Shown piece by piece: positions 1-9,177 of a stretch of 11,294 nucleotides of DNA (position 1 is its first letter; each line of letters begins with the position of its first letter). The position numbers and the translations under genes are program-made. Location of the stretch: contig JALLPB010001082.1 in the NCBI GenBank assembly GCA_036939975.1, positions 1 through 11,294 on the forward strand, in the 5' to 3' direction. Below the pieces are notes generated by a model that worked only from the letters and a program-made list of their open reading frames with translations, made no database searches and was not told where the DNA came from. Source of the stretch: Cyclostephanos tholiformis. Lineage: Eukaryota; Bacillariophyta; Thalassiosirophyceae; Thalassiosirales; Thalassiosiraceae.

Positions 1-76
1 TGTCCATGGTTTTTGTGATTTATGGCTGACTTCTGCTCCCTCTCTCTCCTCTCCTCGGCCTACGACAGCAGAAAAT

Positions 77-286
77 GGAACTGGTACTGACCTACGAGGC
101 TTTCTATGGCAGGTAATTCCTAACCCTTAGTTAGCGCTTACTTAGCCCTTAGCTAACCCTTAGCTAACCCTTAGTTAGCCCTTGGTTTGGTCCTGGCGTC
201 AATTGTTTTAAGTTCGGTAGTAGCCTGAAAAAAGGAACTGGTACATGTCTACGAGGCTTCCTACGGCGGGTAATTCCTAGCCCTTA
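77..286 (+). repeat. Direct repeat, two copies of a 53-bp module
   Basis: A module beginning GGAACTGGTAC and ending GTAATTCCTAnCCCTTA occurs at 77-129 and again at 234-286, with roughly 45 of 53 positions identical by eye. A shorter third copy of its first part (GGAA..nGTACATGnCTACGAG, about 18 of 22 identical) lies in the same orientation at 420-441. The copies alternate with CCCTTAGCTAA-rich stretches. I see no ORF across them, so this is a non-coding repeat cluster upstream of the TRAPPC13-like gene. It could be part of a non-autonomous transposon or a locally duplicated satellite-like block. Confidence 0.8.
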
Positions 287-412
287 GCTGAATGTTAAAT
301 AACCCTTAGCTGACCCTTAGCTGACGATACTACTGAGCTTATAACAATTGACGTTAGAGAGATAACTAAGGGTTAGCTAAGGGTTAGCTAAGGGTTGGCT
401 AATGGTTAGGAA
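121..412. repeat. CCCTTAGCTAA short tandem arrays, both orientations
   Basis: Imperfect repeats of an 11-bp unit (CCCTTAGCTAA and variants CCCTTAGTTAG, CCCTTAGCTGA) fill about 121-183 and 279-324 in one orientation. The reverse complement (TTAGCTAAGGG) fills about 364-412. Opposed arrays of this kind could fold into a hairpin in single-stranded DNA or RNA. The unit is not the CCCTAA telomere repeat, because it has an extra T and an 11-bp period. Confidence 0.75.
198..352. repeat. Inverted repeat with GTCAATTGTT arms
   Basis: The 25-bp segment 198-222, starting GTCAATTGTTTTAAG, is matched in reverse complement at 328-352 with 22 of 25 positions identical. The arms are about 105 bp apart and enclose one copy of the 53-bp module. 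Weaker direct copies of the same arm begin at 547 and 603. Recurrent GTCAATTG motifs in both orientations suggest foldback or terminal-repeat structure of a small mobile element, but no target-site duplication could be assigned. Confidence 0.7.
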
Positions 413-441
413 TTTACTAGGAATCAGTACATGGCTACGAG

Positions 442-779
442 TCTACAAAATCTAAAATCGCTTCCCGAAAAACTCCTCTGAAAATATAATGGAATTAATA
501 TGTTGACCTAAATTTACCTAAGTTAGCCATAGATAACTACTAATGCGTCAATTGATATGTTCAGTACCATAGTAACCTGACGATAACCTCGCTCAGGCCA
601 GGGTCAATTGTTTATTCAGCGGTAGTACACCATGTTTTGCTGGGGAACAGAATATACCATCAATCACAACAACTCAGGAGTTGCCCATGCATGCGAGGAC
701 GCCGGCGAATTGAGCTACTCTCTCCTCTTGCTTCCTGATTTGAACAGCACTAAAGGTGGGCAAAAATCCACGTAGCAAA
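442..779 (+). other. Upstream region of the TRAPPC13-like gene
   Basis: No supported gene. The left part still carries degenerate copies of the GTCAATTG motif (547, 603). The right part, from about 630, should contain the core promoter and 5' UTR of the gene starting at 780, but I see no clear TATA box or initiator. An in-frame TGA at 741-743 closes the first-exon reading frame upstream of the chosen ATG. Confidence 0.5.
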
Positions 780-2313
780 ATGACTTCTCCCATCACATCC
801 AACATTGATCGAGCTATCGACCCATTGGCGGAAGGCCCAAGTCGCATCCAAAAACGAGTTGCGTCCATCACACCCCTCGCCATGGATGACATCGCGCCTT
901 CGGCCGTACCGACGCTCAAAGTGATGCGCTTACAAGCTCCCCAGCTTGGTCAATCGTCCACAGGGTCGCTTCTCTCATTAAATCATTTACTATCGTCAAC
1001 TCTATTGCTCCCCGATTCCTTTGGAGTCATGTGAGTGCTGGTGTATCTGCGTATCCTGCACGTAGTCAAAATGTTATTTGACTTCGCGAATGTCATTCAT
1101 TATTTGATACAGCCACGTCGGGGAAACTTTTTCAGCTTATCTAGGAATATTAAACCCATCCGCGGAAATGTCAGTTCGAGGGTTGACCGTCTGTTCACAA
1201 TTGCAGACACCCTCACGTAGGATAGCGTTGCCATCGCGCCTTGATAATACTCCCTGCGATATCGATCCCAAACGAGGTGTTGATGCCGTAGTCTCGCGTA
1301 GACTAGATGAGTCGGGACCTCACATATTAAGGGTGGAGGTTGGTTACATAAGTAACGGACCAAAGAGCTTGAGAAAATTTTACCGATTCAACGTCACTGC
1401 GCCATTGAGCATTGCTGAAACCGTGACGCGCGGCGGGGATGCCATGTGTTTAGTTTCGATTACTATTGAAAATATCATGGAAAAACACGTTGGAGGGGGA
1501 GGCGTGAATATTATCTCTGTTGGGTTTGAAGCCACGGATGGGTTGATAGCGGAACAAATCAGTCTTCCGAAGGAAGATGGTAATGAGAGGGGGCAAATAT
1601 CCGCTGTTCAATTATACGACACATGTGGACGATTGGAACCAGGGGAGTGTTATCGATATTTATTTTGCGTGAAGGCTGAATCGGAGCAGGCAGCGCTTCG
1701 TGGGATAGCCTGCTATGATGATCTCGGACGATTCGTTTTGACTTATCACAAGGCGATGGGGGAATTGGGATTAGTGTACTCGAATGTTGTTGTATGCCCC
1801 CCTACGACATTCTTAAGTCAAGAAAATGGTGCCAATGATAGGAAATTCGTGGTACACCGGAGTGGACTTTCTGCAGATGTGGCTGCGGCTTCTGCGCACC
1901 GTACCACTGCAGGACAACGAAATGATGATGGAAGTCTGGATGAAACTCTCCCAGTCACCGTTGAGCCTATTGATCCACCATCAACGATGACACTATCCGT
2001 CCCTACAAAGGTGACGTTGCTCATTGTAAACCACTCTAGCAAATCGATGAACCTTCAGTTACAAATGCGGCTGTCTGACATGACGGGTGTTGTCGTTTGC
2101 GGTCCGAGTTTTATAAGTTTAGGGGAAGTCCCATCCGCGGGGGGTAGTTGTGCGATTGATGTACGATTGGTGGCTTTAGTTGCAGGGTTGTTTTCTGTTG
2201 AGGGATGTTTCATAGTCGACTTATCAACTGGTATGGAACTTCAGCAGCCTGCACTATTCGATGTTTTCGTGAACATTCCTGATGAAGTTGAAGAAAAGAA
2301 ACATCAGAGGTGA
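780..2313 (+). CDS. TRAPPC13: TRAPPC13-like trafficking protein particle complex subunit
   Basis: Predicted subunit 13 of the TRAPP tethering complex, which acts in membrane traffic at the Golgi and in autophagy; TRAPPC13 belongs to the metazoan-type TRAPPIII complex. Exons are 780-1030 and 1113-2313, giving 483 residues (human protein is a little over 400). The intron (1031-1112, 82 nt) has a GTGAGT donor and TACAG acceptor and splits an Ile codon. Removing it joins LPDSFGV to IHVGETFSAYLGILN (about residues 78-98), the conserved family block. Other family matches are LKVMRL (47-51), LQTPSRR (114-120), GPHILRVEVGY (152-162) and RKFYRFNV (171-178). The rest looks like beta-sandwich, immunoglobulin-like sequence with no membrane segment. 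I chose ATG 780 because it is the first Met after an in-frame stop and has A at -3; the first ~45 residues are not conserved. The gene ends 85 bp from the convergent ATE1 stop codon. Family call is strong; function in a diatom is inferred. Confidence 0.9.
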
Positions 2314-2398
2314 CACTACGCGGAGGAATTTAACTAATATTAACAGTGGAGGAGTATTTACTAAGTAATTTATCATGCGAAAATAAGCTGGATATTAA
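2314..2398. other. Convergent 3' UTR interval
   Basis: Only 85 bp separate the stop codons of the TRAPPC13-like gene (+) and ATE1 (-). The interval is AT-rich with no canonical AATAAA in the + direction. The 3' UTRs of the two genes very probably overlap as antisense transcripts. Confidence 0.6.
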
Positions 2399-2792
2399 TC
2401 AAATTAGTTTGATTATAAAGGCATGAGAAATATCAGCTCCAACTTCCGACACAAACTCCATCACGTGTGGGTCCACAGCCTCCCTTCCTTTTTTGTCCAA
2501 CATGCCAACTTGAACAAGATGTGGTTCTTTCTCCCCAATGTCAAGAGTTACTTCCTCTATTCTAAATTTCGATCCGAAGTTATATGATGCTTGACAATCA
2601 GACAATGCACAACAGTGACGAATCGGACTGAACTCTTCCAGCCTTTTCTTTCCAACTTCAAAATCGACCCAATTGAGATTCACGGGGCAAAGCAATTCAC
2701 TAGGCTTGTATTCAGCCTTGTACGTCATTTTTGCACAAGAGTGAATGTAATACCCTTTGTCATTTGTCAGACCTTGAGAAACTATAAAAAAT

Positions 2793-2828
<36 letters not shown>

Positions 2829-5135
2829 CAAGCTTCTCACCTAAATAATAGTAGTGAAGATCAGGCCGGTATTTACTTGCACGTCGGACCCACTCAATCT
2901 CACGCAGAGCTGTATATTTGCCAAGTTTGAAGCTACAGGAGAGAGTGGGGTCGTAAAAAGAATACACGGATGAAAAACAATGTGGCAATATATCAGCCAC
3001 GCCAACGGCAATCAATGGTCCATCAAAGACGTCCTTTGACGTCGATAAACGGTATTGCTGATGATAAGTCCCAAAAGGAACGTGAATGTCATAACCATCT
3101 TCATCGGGAAGGTTTTCTTGTGATCTTTTTCTGTCTTGCAAAACAGGAGTCTCGCCGAGGAAACGATAAAAAGCTAGATAACTGATCTTGATTTTCGACC
3201 GACGGATCTCATCTAAATGAGAATAGGCTCTCTCGACATCAAGAAATCCTAGTGGATTTGACTGTCGATAAGAATTGTAGTCGTGGAGGTCATCGATTGT
3301 ATTCGCCGATTCGTTAACGCCAAAGAAAGGATCCAACTCGCCGTGTACTGCCGCCTGATACCTACAGAACAGCTGGTGGACTTCTGGTTGTAACGAGCTA
3401 ACATGGGCTGGAACAGATCGGACAGTGAGGAAACGTTGCTGAGGATAATTTTTTTCCTGAATATATGCAGCACCGCTCAGTTCGTGGGCATTTGCTTCGT
3501 GCCTCATCAGAAATTCTGAAATAGGATTCGCCTCCTTTTCAGATTTTGTCACTGGCATTTCACTTGTTGACGGAATATAATCGAAATTGCACCCAGTGGC
3601 AACGGTGGAGGAAAACTTCAAGCTAACATGCACATGCCCGCTCTCTTCGTGGCAAGATACCTCCACCACTTGAAGGTTGAGCTTGTATCCTCCCATAATA
3701 CACTGCGAACTAGGATTATCACGAGCAAATCTTTTCAATGAGTCAACCACCGAATGAGCAAGAAGAGCCCTGTCTACTCCGGAACGTCCAGATGCAGCTG
3801 CGCACGCTGACGTAGACACCACGATGGGAATGCTTACAGTTGTTGCACATGTTTGACGTTTAGAATCGCCCGATGGTAGCGAGACTTTAAAGGAACACCA
3901 TTTTGGTATAATAATATCATCGTCGTTTACATCATCATTCCACCATTCCCACCTTGGTCGATCTTCTTCATCAACATCTCCGCATGTTTCAACTTGTGCT
4001 GAAGCCGCTGATTTTTTCGCTTCGTGAGTGACAACATGATAAACAGTCCTCGATAGCTCTTCTATTAATGGGTGCATAATCACATGATCAAATTTATGTG
4101 CTTGTACGCGATTCTTAAAAACAGCGAGATCTGGCATAGCGGATTTAGGGGGGGTGGTATTCGAATTGTAATCGGTTTCATCGTGGTCCCACTTTGGCGA
4201 TAAATTCCTTGATTTTTTGTGCTTGCGCTTGGCTTGAGACAAAAATCTCGCTTCGGCTTGATGGATGCATTTGGTATTATATGACTGTAATTCGCGCAAT
4301 ATTGTCCTCCCAACCTTTCTTTGGCTCTTGCTTCCCCTGATTAGTACAGCCCTCGCCAAGTCACTTCCATCCCCTTCGACTTGTGCTACAGACTTGGAGC
4401 AATTAAATTTAAGCACGTCCAGTCTTATGCTGATTGCAGGACAGCACGATTCAAAATTGTGAGGCCGGTACAAGTGCTTTCCTGATCTTCTCCAGCCTGT
4501 TGCGTTTAGGGTTGAGGCATAGAATTTTAGCAGAGCACGGGTAGCTTGTAGTGTAGGGACGGTAGATAGTCCAACTTACCACGAGATATCAAGACTTCAT
4601 ACGTGACGTATGGGATACGATCGAACAGGAGTCCATATGACTTTGACGTTCTGGACTCATCAACATGCTCATAATTTTTTACCGCGTCGGAGTATTCATC
4701 GTCTCCATCGTGCTCTTTTGCTGAGCGACAAACGACAATACTATTGTATGCATCACGCACGCTCAGCACATGCATTCTTTTTCCACCACAATAGCCGCAT
4801 TTCGATCGGCTTGTGCCACATATTCGCGTCACTGCCTTTTCGTTGATCCCACAACCGGAGTATCGAGGAAGTTCGATAGTAGTGTTGTTATTTTGTTGTT
4901 TGCTGTCTATGCCCTCGATTGCTCCAAAACAGCAGGCATCGCATCCTTCATCCAGCGACGCTTCTATTGAATTTCTTCTGGAAAAATTCGGTCGGGGCTG
5001 CGTTGGCTCGTTATTGGTAGTGGATGACATCGGTCTCGTACCCGCCGACTGACCATGGGGGATATGTGTTGAATCATTTATGCCACCGCTACCAGACCCC
5101 AGAGACGACTTCTCTGGGATAAAATCCATCACCAT
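2399..5135 (-). CDS. ATE1: Arginyl-tRNA--protein transferase (ATE1), 3 exons
   Basis: Transfers arginine from Arg-tRNA to acidic or oxidised N-terminal residues, marking proteins for the Arg/N-degron pathway in cytosol and nucleus. Exons (transcript order) are 5135-4580, 4496-2841 and 2754-2399, giving 855 residues. Introns of 83 and 86 nt are GT-AG and phase 1. The first join restores SRGWRRSGKHLYRP (184-197); the second joins YYYLG to YYIHSC (734-744). The N-terminal ATE domain has CGYCGG (Cys113, Cys116), SYGLLFDR (166-173) and Cys203-Cys204; this Cys set binds metal or an Fe-S cluster in characterised ATE1. The C-terminal, GNAT-like catalytic domain includes RYQAAVH (about 564-570), PFGTYHQQY (659-667), IAVGVADILP (673-682), SSVYSFYDP (686-694) and YTALREI (705-711). 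Oddities are a low-complexity N-terminus (~110 residues), ~350 poorly conserved residues between the domains, and a C-terminal tail; yeast and human enzymes are ~500 residues. The start at 5135 is the first ATG of exon 1, with A at -3. Confidence 0.95.
2795..2825. repeat. (CA)15 microsatellite inside ATE1 intron 2
   Basis: Fifteen AC units plus one A form a perfect dinucleotide tract. It makes up more than a third of the 86-nt second intron of ATE1 (2755-2840). On the coding strand it reads as a TG tract starting 15 nt after the GTGAGA donor. Length changes here would alter intron size but not the protein. Confidence 0.97.
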
Positions 5136-5389
5136 ATTATTATCTGGACGTTACAAAAAAATTTCGCCGCTGTTCAGCAAAAAGACACAACAACACACAC
5201 AAGTGTAAGGGAGAATAAGCCATTTGTCCACGTAGGAATTAGTATTTCTGTTGACCGGGAGAATTCCTCCATCCGGGAAACCTCCGCCTCACTACTTTTA
5301 GCTTCCTCACGTTCTATCCTCTCGACCGACCCCACCGTCCCACGCCTCTCTCTCTACTCCCATATCCTCAGTTCACAGACACTCACACC
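5136..5389. promoter_or_regulatory. Shared divergent promoter region
   Basis: These 254 bp separate the start codons of ATE1 (-) and the plastid-targeted protein (+), so both core promoters and 5' UTRs must lie here unless further upstream exons exist. The side next to 5390 is strongly pyrimidine-rich on the + strand (about 5265-5370, many CTC and CCTC runs), typical of a 5' UTR near a start. The ATE1 side is rich in A and CA. I see no clear TATA box on either strand. Confidence 0.6.
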
Positions 5390-6133
5390 ATGATTCGGTT
5401 CTTGTTATCCTTGGCCGCGCTCACGATCAGCGGACCGACGTTGTTCCCCATTTCCTTAATGTGTCCCGCGTTGAGAGGGGCGAGTGCATTCACTGTGCCA
5501 TCGCGGTCATTTTTGCCACTGGCCGTCACGCCGGTTATTGGAGGAGAGCTAAAATTAAAGTCTGTCGTGATGCCACACGCTACTTCTACAGCATCCGGCG
5601 ACGATGACGATGGTGGCATAGCTTCGATGAAAGAGGCCATGGCCCCTGACGAGGTTGGCAGTATCTGTGATACTTCGCCCCTTTCCACCGATTTTACCAG
5701 AGTCGAAATAGATGATATGGAGAAGCTGATAGTCTCCCTGTCGAGGGAATCGGACGACAATATGCGTCGTCAAACATTGGCCGAAATTCTGGACAAGGAG
5801 CTTGTGGGTTCACTGAATGCGGAATCAGATTCCCAGGGTGGTGCTGCCACCTCTGATATTCCGCGTTTTGCAAGGCTATTTCAAATATCACTCGATAGTG
5901 TTGGAGAAAGTGTGCAGGCTGCTGCCCGAGTGGTAGCCTTAGAGAAACAGATGCAGCAAGAGAAAAAAATGGCAGATGACTATGATGCGACCGATGCTGA
6001 GAATCCCTTGGTCCGACCGGAAAAAAGTCAGGAGGAGTTACAATTGTGGGCACTAATAGACATGATGGTGCAAAGTAAGACTCGAGTCAAGTTGCATATG
6101 GGGAGCTTGGGGAGCAAGGGAAAGTTTCGGTGA
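5390..6133 (+). CDS. Plastid-targeted protein of unknown function
   Basis: A single-exon 247-residue protein; I do not recognise its family. The N-terminus is a hydrophobic signal peptide (about residues 4-28) ending in the motif ASAF (31-34), followed by a short stretch with Ser, Arg and Pro (FTVPSRSF). Cleavage between Ala33 and Phe34 with an aromatic residue at +1 is the diagnostic bipartite presequence that sends diatom proteins through the ER-like outer membranes into the plastid stroma. The mature part has an acidic low-complexity stretch (about 69-74), then mostly helical, charged sequence, including a run around residues 183-193 (LEKQMQQEKKM) that may be a short coiled coil, and a basic C-terminus (GSKGKFR). 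No further membrane segment or catalytic motif is evident. ATG 5390 is preceded by the pyrimidine-rich leader and begins the signal peptide at once. It diverges from ATE1 and converges on the acyl-CoA synthetase. Plastid location is a strong inference; the molecular role is unknown. Confidence 0.85.
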   Translation: MIRFLLSLAALTISGPTLFPISLMCPALRGASAFTVPSRSFLPLAVTPVIGGELKLKSVVMPHATSTASGDDDDGGIASMKEAMAPDEVGSICDTSPLSTDFTRVEIDDMEKLIVSLSRESDDNMRRQTLAEILDKELVGSLNAESDSQGGAATSDIPRFARLFQISLDSVGESVQAAARVVALEKQMQQEKKMADDYDATDAENPLVRPEKSQEELQLWALIDMMVQSKTRVKLHMGSLGSKGKFR

Positions 6134-6438
6134 ATAGTGCTAAATTAAATTTGAACAGATATCATGATGAAACCATGCAGCAACTATGCTTACAACCGTA
6201 AGTAAGCCATGCCTATCAGCGAGGAGGTGCATTTAAGCACTCTTTCAACTCATGTTATGGCATCAATAAAGCCAATGAATGAGTCGTCATAGGTAAAACT
6301 CCGAAACAAAAAATGCACACCAATTTTTGGCACCGCAAAAAGTTACATCTTCAACACCCAACAAAATGAAGTCTTCAACAATGCTCCATATCCAAAACAA
6401 ACTCACTATGGTCAATATGGCTACTCAACAAACGATCC
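6134..6438. other. Convergent intergenic interval with 3' UTRs
   Basis: These 305 bp lie between the stop codons of the plastid-targeted protein (+) and the acyl-CoA synthetase (-). No ORF or RNA gene is supported. A + strand AATAAA lies at 6265-6270; the rest is AT-rich and without recognisable repeats. Confidence 0.6.
6265..6270 (+). terminator. Candidate polyadenylation signal AATAAA
   Basis: A canonical AATAAA hexamer 132 bp after the stop codon of the plastid-targeted protein gene, in the correct orientation. The 3' end itself cannot be mapped from sequence. Confidence 0.4.
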
Positions 6439-8905
6439 TCAGAAGATACCCTTCTTGCATGTCTCTTTGAAGATCTTGTCGTGTTTTTCGACAACTGCAC
6501 GCCTCTGGAGCTTGTTAGCAGCAGTGAGGCATCCATTTTCTGGAGTCCATGGATCATCAGAGATGAATGCAATTGCAATCAACTTCTCGTTGTGACCTAG
6601 ACTTGCGTTCTTATGCTCACGTTCCATGTCCTTCATAACAGCATCATACAATTCCTTGGAATTTTTGACAGCGTTAAAGTCATCCACAATTCCATTTTCT
6701 TTTGCCCAGTTCATGACAACGATCTGGTTCAGTTGCACAAGTGCTATAGGGCGATCCATGTCTCCATCTCCATAGCAGCATACCCCCCCAGCAACAGCAT
6801 CAACAAAACGGGAGTTTCCGTAAGTCATTTCCATGTTTTCAACTGCAATGTATTCGCCACCCTTCAATTTGACTGTGAGAAGAATTTGAGAGACGTTATG
6901 GATAAGTTATTCGTGTCATGCGTTGCCATCGAGTTAGAGCCACAATAAAACTCACTCAAATTTTTCTTGCGGTCGACAATTTGAAGACTACCATCAGACG
7001 CAAATTGGCCAATGTCACCTGTGTGAAACCAGCCATCTTCATCAAACTCCTTCTTGGTCGCGTCCGGCATCATGTAGTACCCCAAACCGACATTGGCGCC
7101 TTTAACCCAAACTTCTCCACGACCGAACACTGCATCTCCCTTGACGTCCTTACGATCAGTGGAAAGATAAGGAAAACCAAGTTTGTCGTTAATCTCCGGA
7201 CAAGAAACAAGTTTTACCTCAACGCACGGAACCGGCATACCGGCAATACCCGCACGATCATCTGTTGCAATATCTTGAATAGTCAATGCAGCACAAGTTT
7301 CGGTAAGCCCGTAGCCCTGACCCATCGGAATACCGAAACAGGTGCTAATAAAGTCCTGAACGTCAGAGTTCAAAGGGCCCCCTCCGGAAATAGCGAGGCG
7401 CAATCTACCACCCACAACTTTTGCGAATTTCTTGAACACTAGGGCATTGAAGAGCGGGGTGTCGTAGCCCAACTTCCTTGCCATCATGCGAGTTTCAAAT
7501 GCAGTGTTTACGAGGAATTGTTTGACCTTTGATTCGCCACCAATTTTAGCCTGCACTCCCTTTTTAATCACATCCCAAATCTTGGGCACGCCGACCATGA
7601 TAGTTGGCTTGTACTGCTCCAGTGCGCCGATAGGGTAGGCACCAGTTTGCGTGAGGGTCTTCGGATCTGCATAACAAAGACATGCTCCCGCACTCAAAGA
7701 CGAAATCTCTGCGACGAGTTCAAAGATGTGGGCGAGAGGGAGGTAGCAAATAATGGAATCATTTTCCGTCATTACACCATCGACAATCGTGGTACTTGCC
7801 AAAACATTCCTGTGTGTGACAACGACACCCTTAGGTTTTCCTGTAGACAACACAAAAGGGAGAAGGTGAAATAAAATAAATATCACAGAGCGGCACCTTG
7901 CAAGAGTTATAATGAAACTCACCAGTAGAGCCCGATGTGTACATGATAACGGCAGCTGTATCTGGTTTAGGAGGAACAATGGTGAACGCCTTAGTATCTC
8001 CAGCGTTGACAAAATCATCAAATGAGAGCACCGTTACACCCTTCGGCGCAGCTGGCAAATCAACTTTCTCGCCAGGAGCAATCATATTGTTGGTGTAAAC
8101 AATGACTTTGAGTGTGGGCATATCCCCTAGCTTTCCGAGAAGCATTTTCACACTTTTCTTATTGCAGACAATCGCACGGATCTTCCCATCATTGATGGAG
8201 TCGATAACGGCATTAGTCCCAAGAGTTGCATAGACAGTTGTGATGCTTATACTTTGCGAGTATGCCCCTAACGCAGCAATCATCCATTCGGGGCATGTAT
8301 TTTCAAAGATGGCGAGGGTGCAGGGGGTGGTAAGTTTATCAAGGGTGGCTTTTTCGGGGGAAGCAACGAGGCCAGCCGAACGCAAGGAGGCACCAAACTT
8401 GAGTGAGGCGTCTTTGACTTGATCGTAAGTTCGCCAACTGACTTCGCCGAATTTCTGCACCTTGGGTGAGTGAGGGCCGAGGTATTCACGTAAACCCATT
8501 GCGTTTCGGTGTCCATATTTCTTGCATGCAAATTGCGCCAATTCATGTAGAGTCGTTACGCCCTCCACGGTACTATTCTTTAGGTTACCTTTGTTTTTGG
8601 TATTTACACGATGAGATTCATCATTGCCGACAGGCACCGAACGCATAGGCGTTGGAGTCAGGAGTTTCTTGACGACACCGATCCATTGGAAGGTGATGAG
8701 TGCGATCTGTTGCGGCGATGTAGACACTGCGTTAGAGACGGGGGAAACACTAGGTAAAGCTAGCAATCACTAAACCCAACTCAACAGCATCCACCAGTCC
8801 CCACCAGTCCCCACCAGTCGAGATAATCAATCACTATTCAGAGGGACTCACAAAAAGGTCAATCGACACCAAGATGATCTTAAGAGGGAGTAGAGCAAGA
8901 CTCAT
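6439..8905 (-). CDS. Long-chain acyl-CoA synthetase, 4 exons, membrane-anchored
   Basis: Activates long-chain fatty acids with ATP and CoA, feeding glycerolipid synthesis or beta-oxidation. Exons in transcript order are 8905-8852, 8706-7923, 7840-6956 and 6872-6439, giving 718 residues, normal for eukaryotic enzymes. Introns are 145, 82 and 83 nt, all GT-AG with GTGAGT donors. The second join rebuilds the ATP-binding P-loop YTSGSTGKPKGVVVTHRN (274-291); the third rebuilds DRKKNLIKLKGGEYIAVE (569-586), the hinge and fatty-acyl binding region. Also present are GYGLTE (455-460) and GWFHTGDIG (549-557). The large 7923-8706 exon has no ATG before 8646, but a separate 18-codon exon (MSLALLPLKIILVSIDLF) with a GTGAGT donor fits in frame to CAG|ATC at 8706. 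It yields one continuous hydrophobic anchor (about residues 4-29) followed by VKKLL. If that exon is wrong, translation would start at 8646. The C-terminus ends GIF, not a peroxisomal PTS1. An ER or other endomembrane location is inferred. Confidence 0.93.
8791..8820. repeat. Three tandem copies of a 10-bp unit in LACS intron 1
   Basis: CCACCAGTCC is repeated three times, the last copy ending in G instead of C. It lies inside the proposed 145-nt first intron (8707-8851) of the acyl-CoA synthetase. This may account for that intron being longer than the other 82-86 nt introns in the window. Confidence 0.9.
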
Positions 8906-9177
8906 TCTTGCAAGAATAAGTGTCAGGGGAGCGAGGGGGCGGCCTGTCTATTTCCTGAGATGTTGTGTGACGTTAAAAAGGCAGACCGACCGACCGAGGA
9001 CATGTCGCAGCTTAAAATCGATTTTACGGTATCAAAAAATACTCTATGAGTTTGCGCCCAAACTTGGCGAGGCCCATGTCTAACACACATCACAACCAAA
9101 ATCCACTGGTCACACATATTTAGATCTAACTCCCTCAATACACATATATAATAATAGTCTCACCATCTCATCATTTA
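8906..9177 (-). promoter_or_regulatory. Upstream region of the acyl-CoA synthetase
   Basis: These 272 bp precede the proposed start codon of the acyl-CoA synthetase. The region holds a perfect 12-bp palindrome, TTCTTGCAAGAA (8905-8916), touching the start codon; a short CCGA repeat (about 8987-8998); and TGACGT at 8968-8973, about 63 bp upstream of the ATG. TGACGT is the core of the CO2/cAMP-responsive element described in diatom promoters, but one hexamer is weak evidence. The distal part (9115-9177) is AT-rich. No gene is seen. Confidence 0.45.

Noticed and set aside
121..412. Telomere-like repeats
   Set aside because: The unit is an imperfect 11-mer CCCTTAGCTAA in both orientations, not a CCCTAA array, and normal genes lie on the inner side only a few hundred bases away.
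756..1034. Separate 92-residue ORF starting at 756
   Set aside because: It starts at GTG, which is unlikely in a nuclear gene, and it is exon 1 of the TRAPPC13-like gene read past its GTGAGT donor.
2782..2824. Cys-Val repeat peptide (CVCVCV) at the ends of two ATE1 reading frames
   Set aside because: It is translation of the intronic TG tract; splicing removes it.
5694..6053. - strand ORF of 119 codons opposite the plastid-targeted protein
   Set aside because: Antisense shadow of a gene with a clear targeting presequence; no motifs of its own.
6918..7442. + strand ORF of 174 codons opposite the acyl-CoA synthetase
   Set aside because: It lies antisense to a conserved, motif-rich exon and its translation shows no recognisable features.
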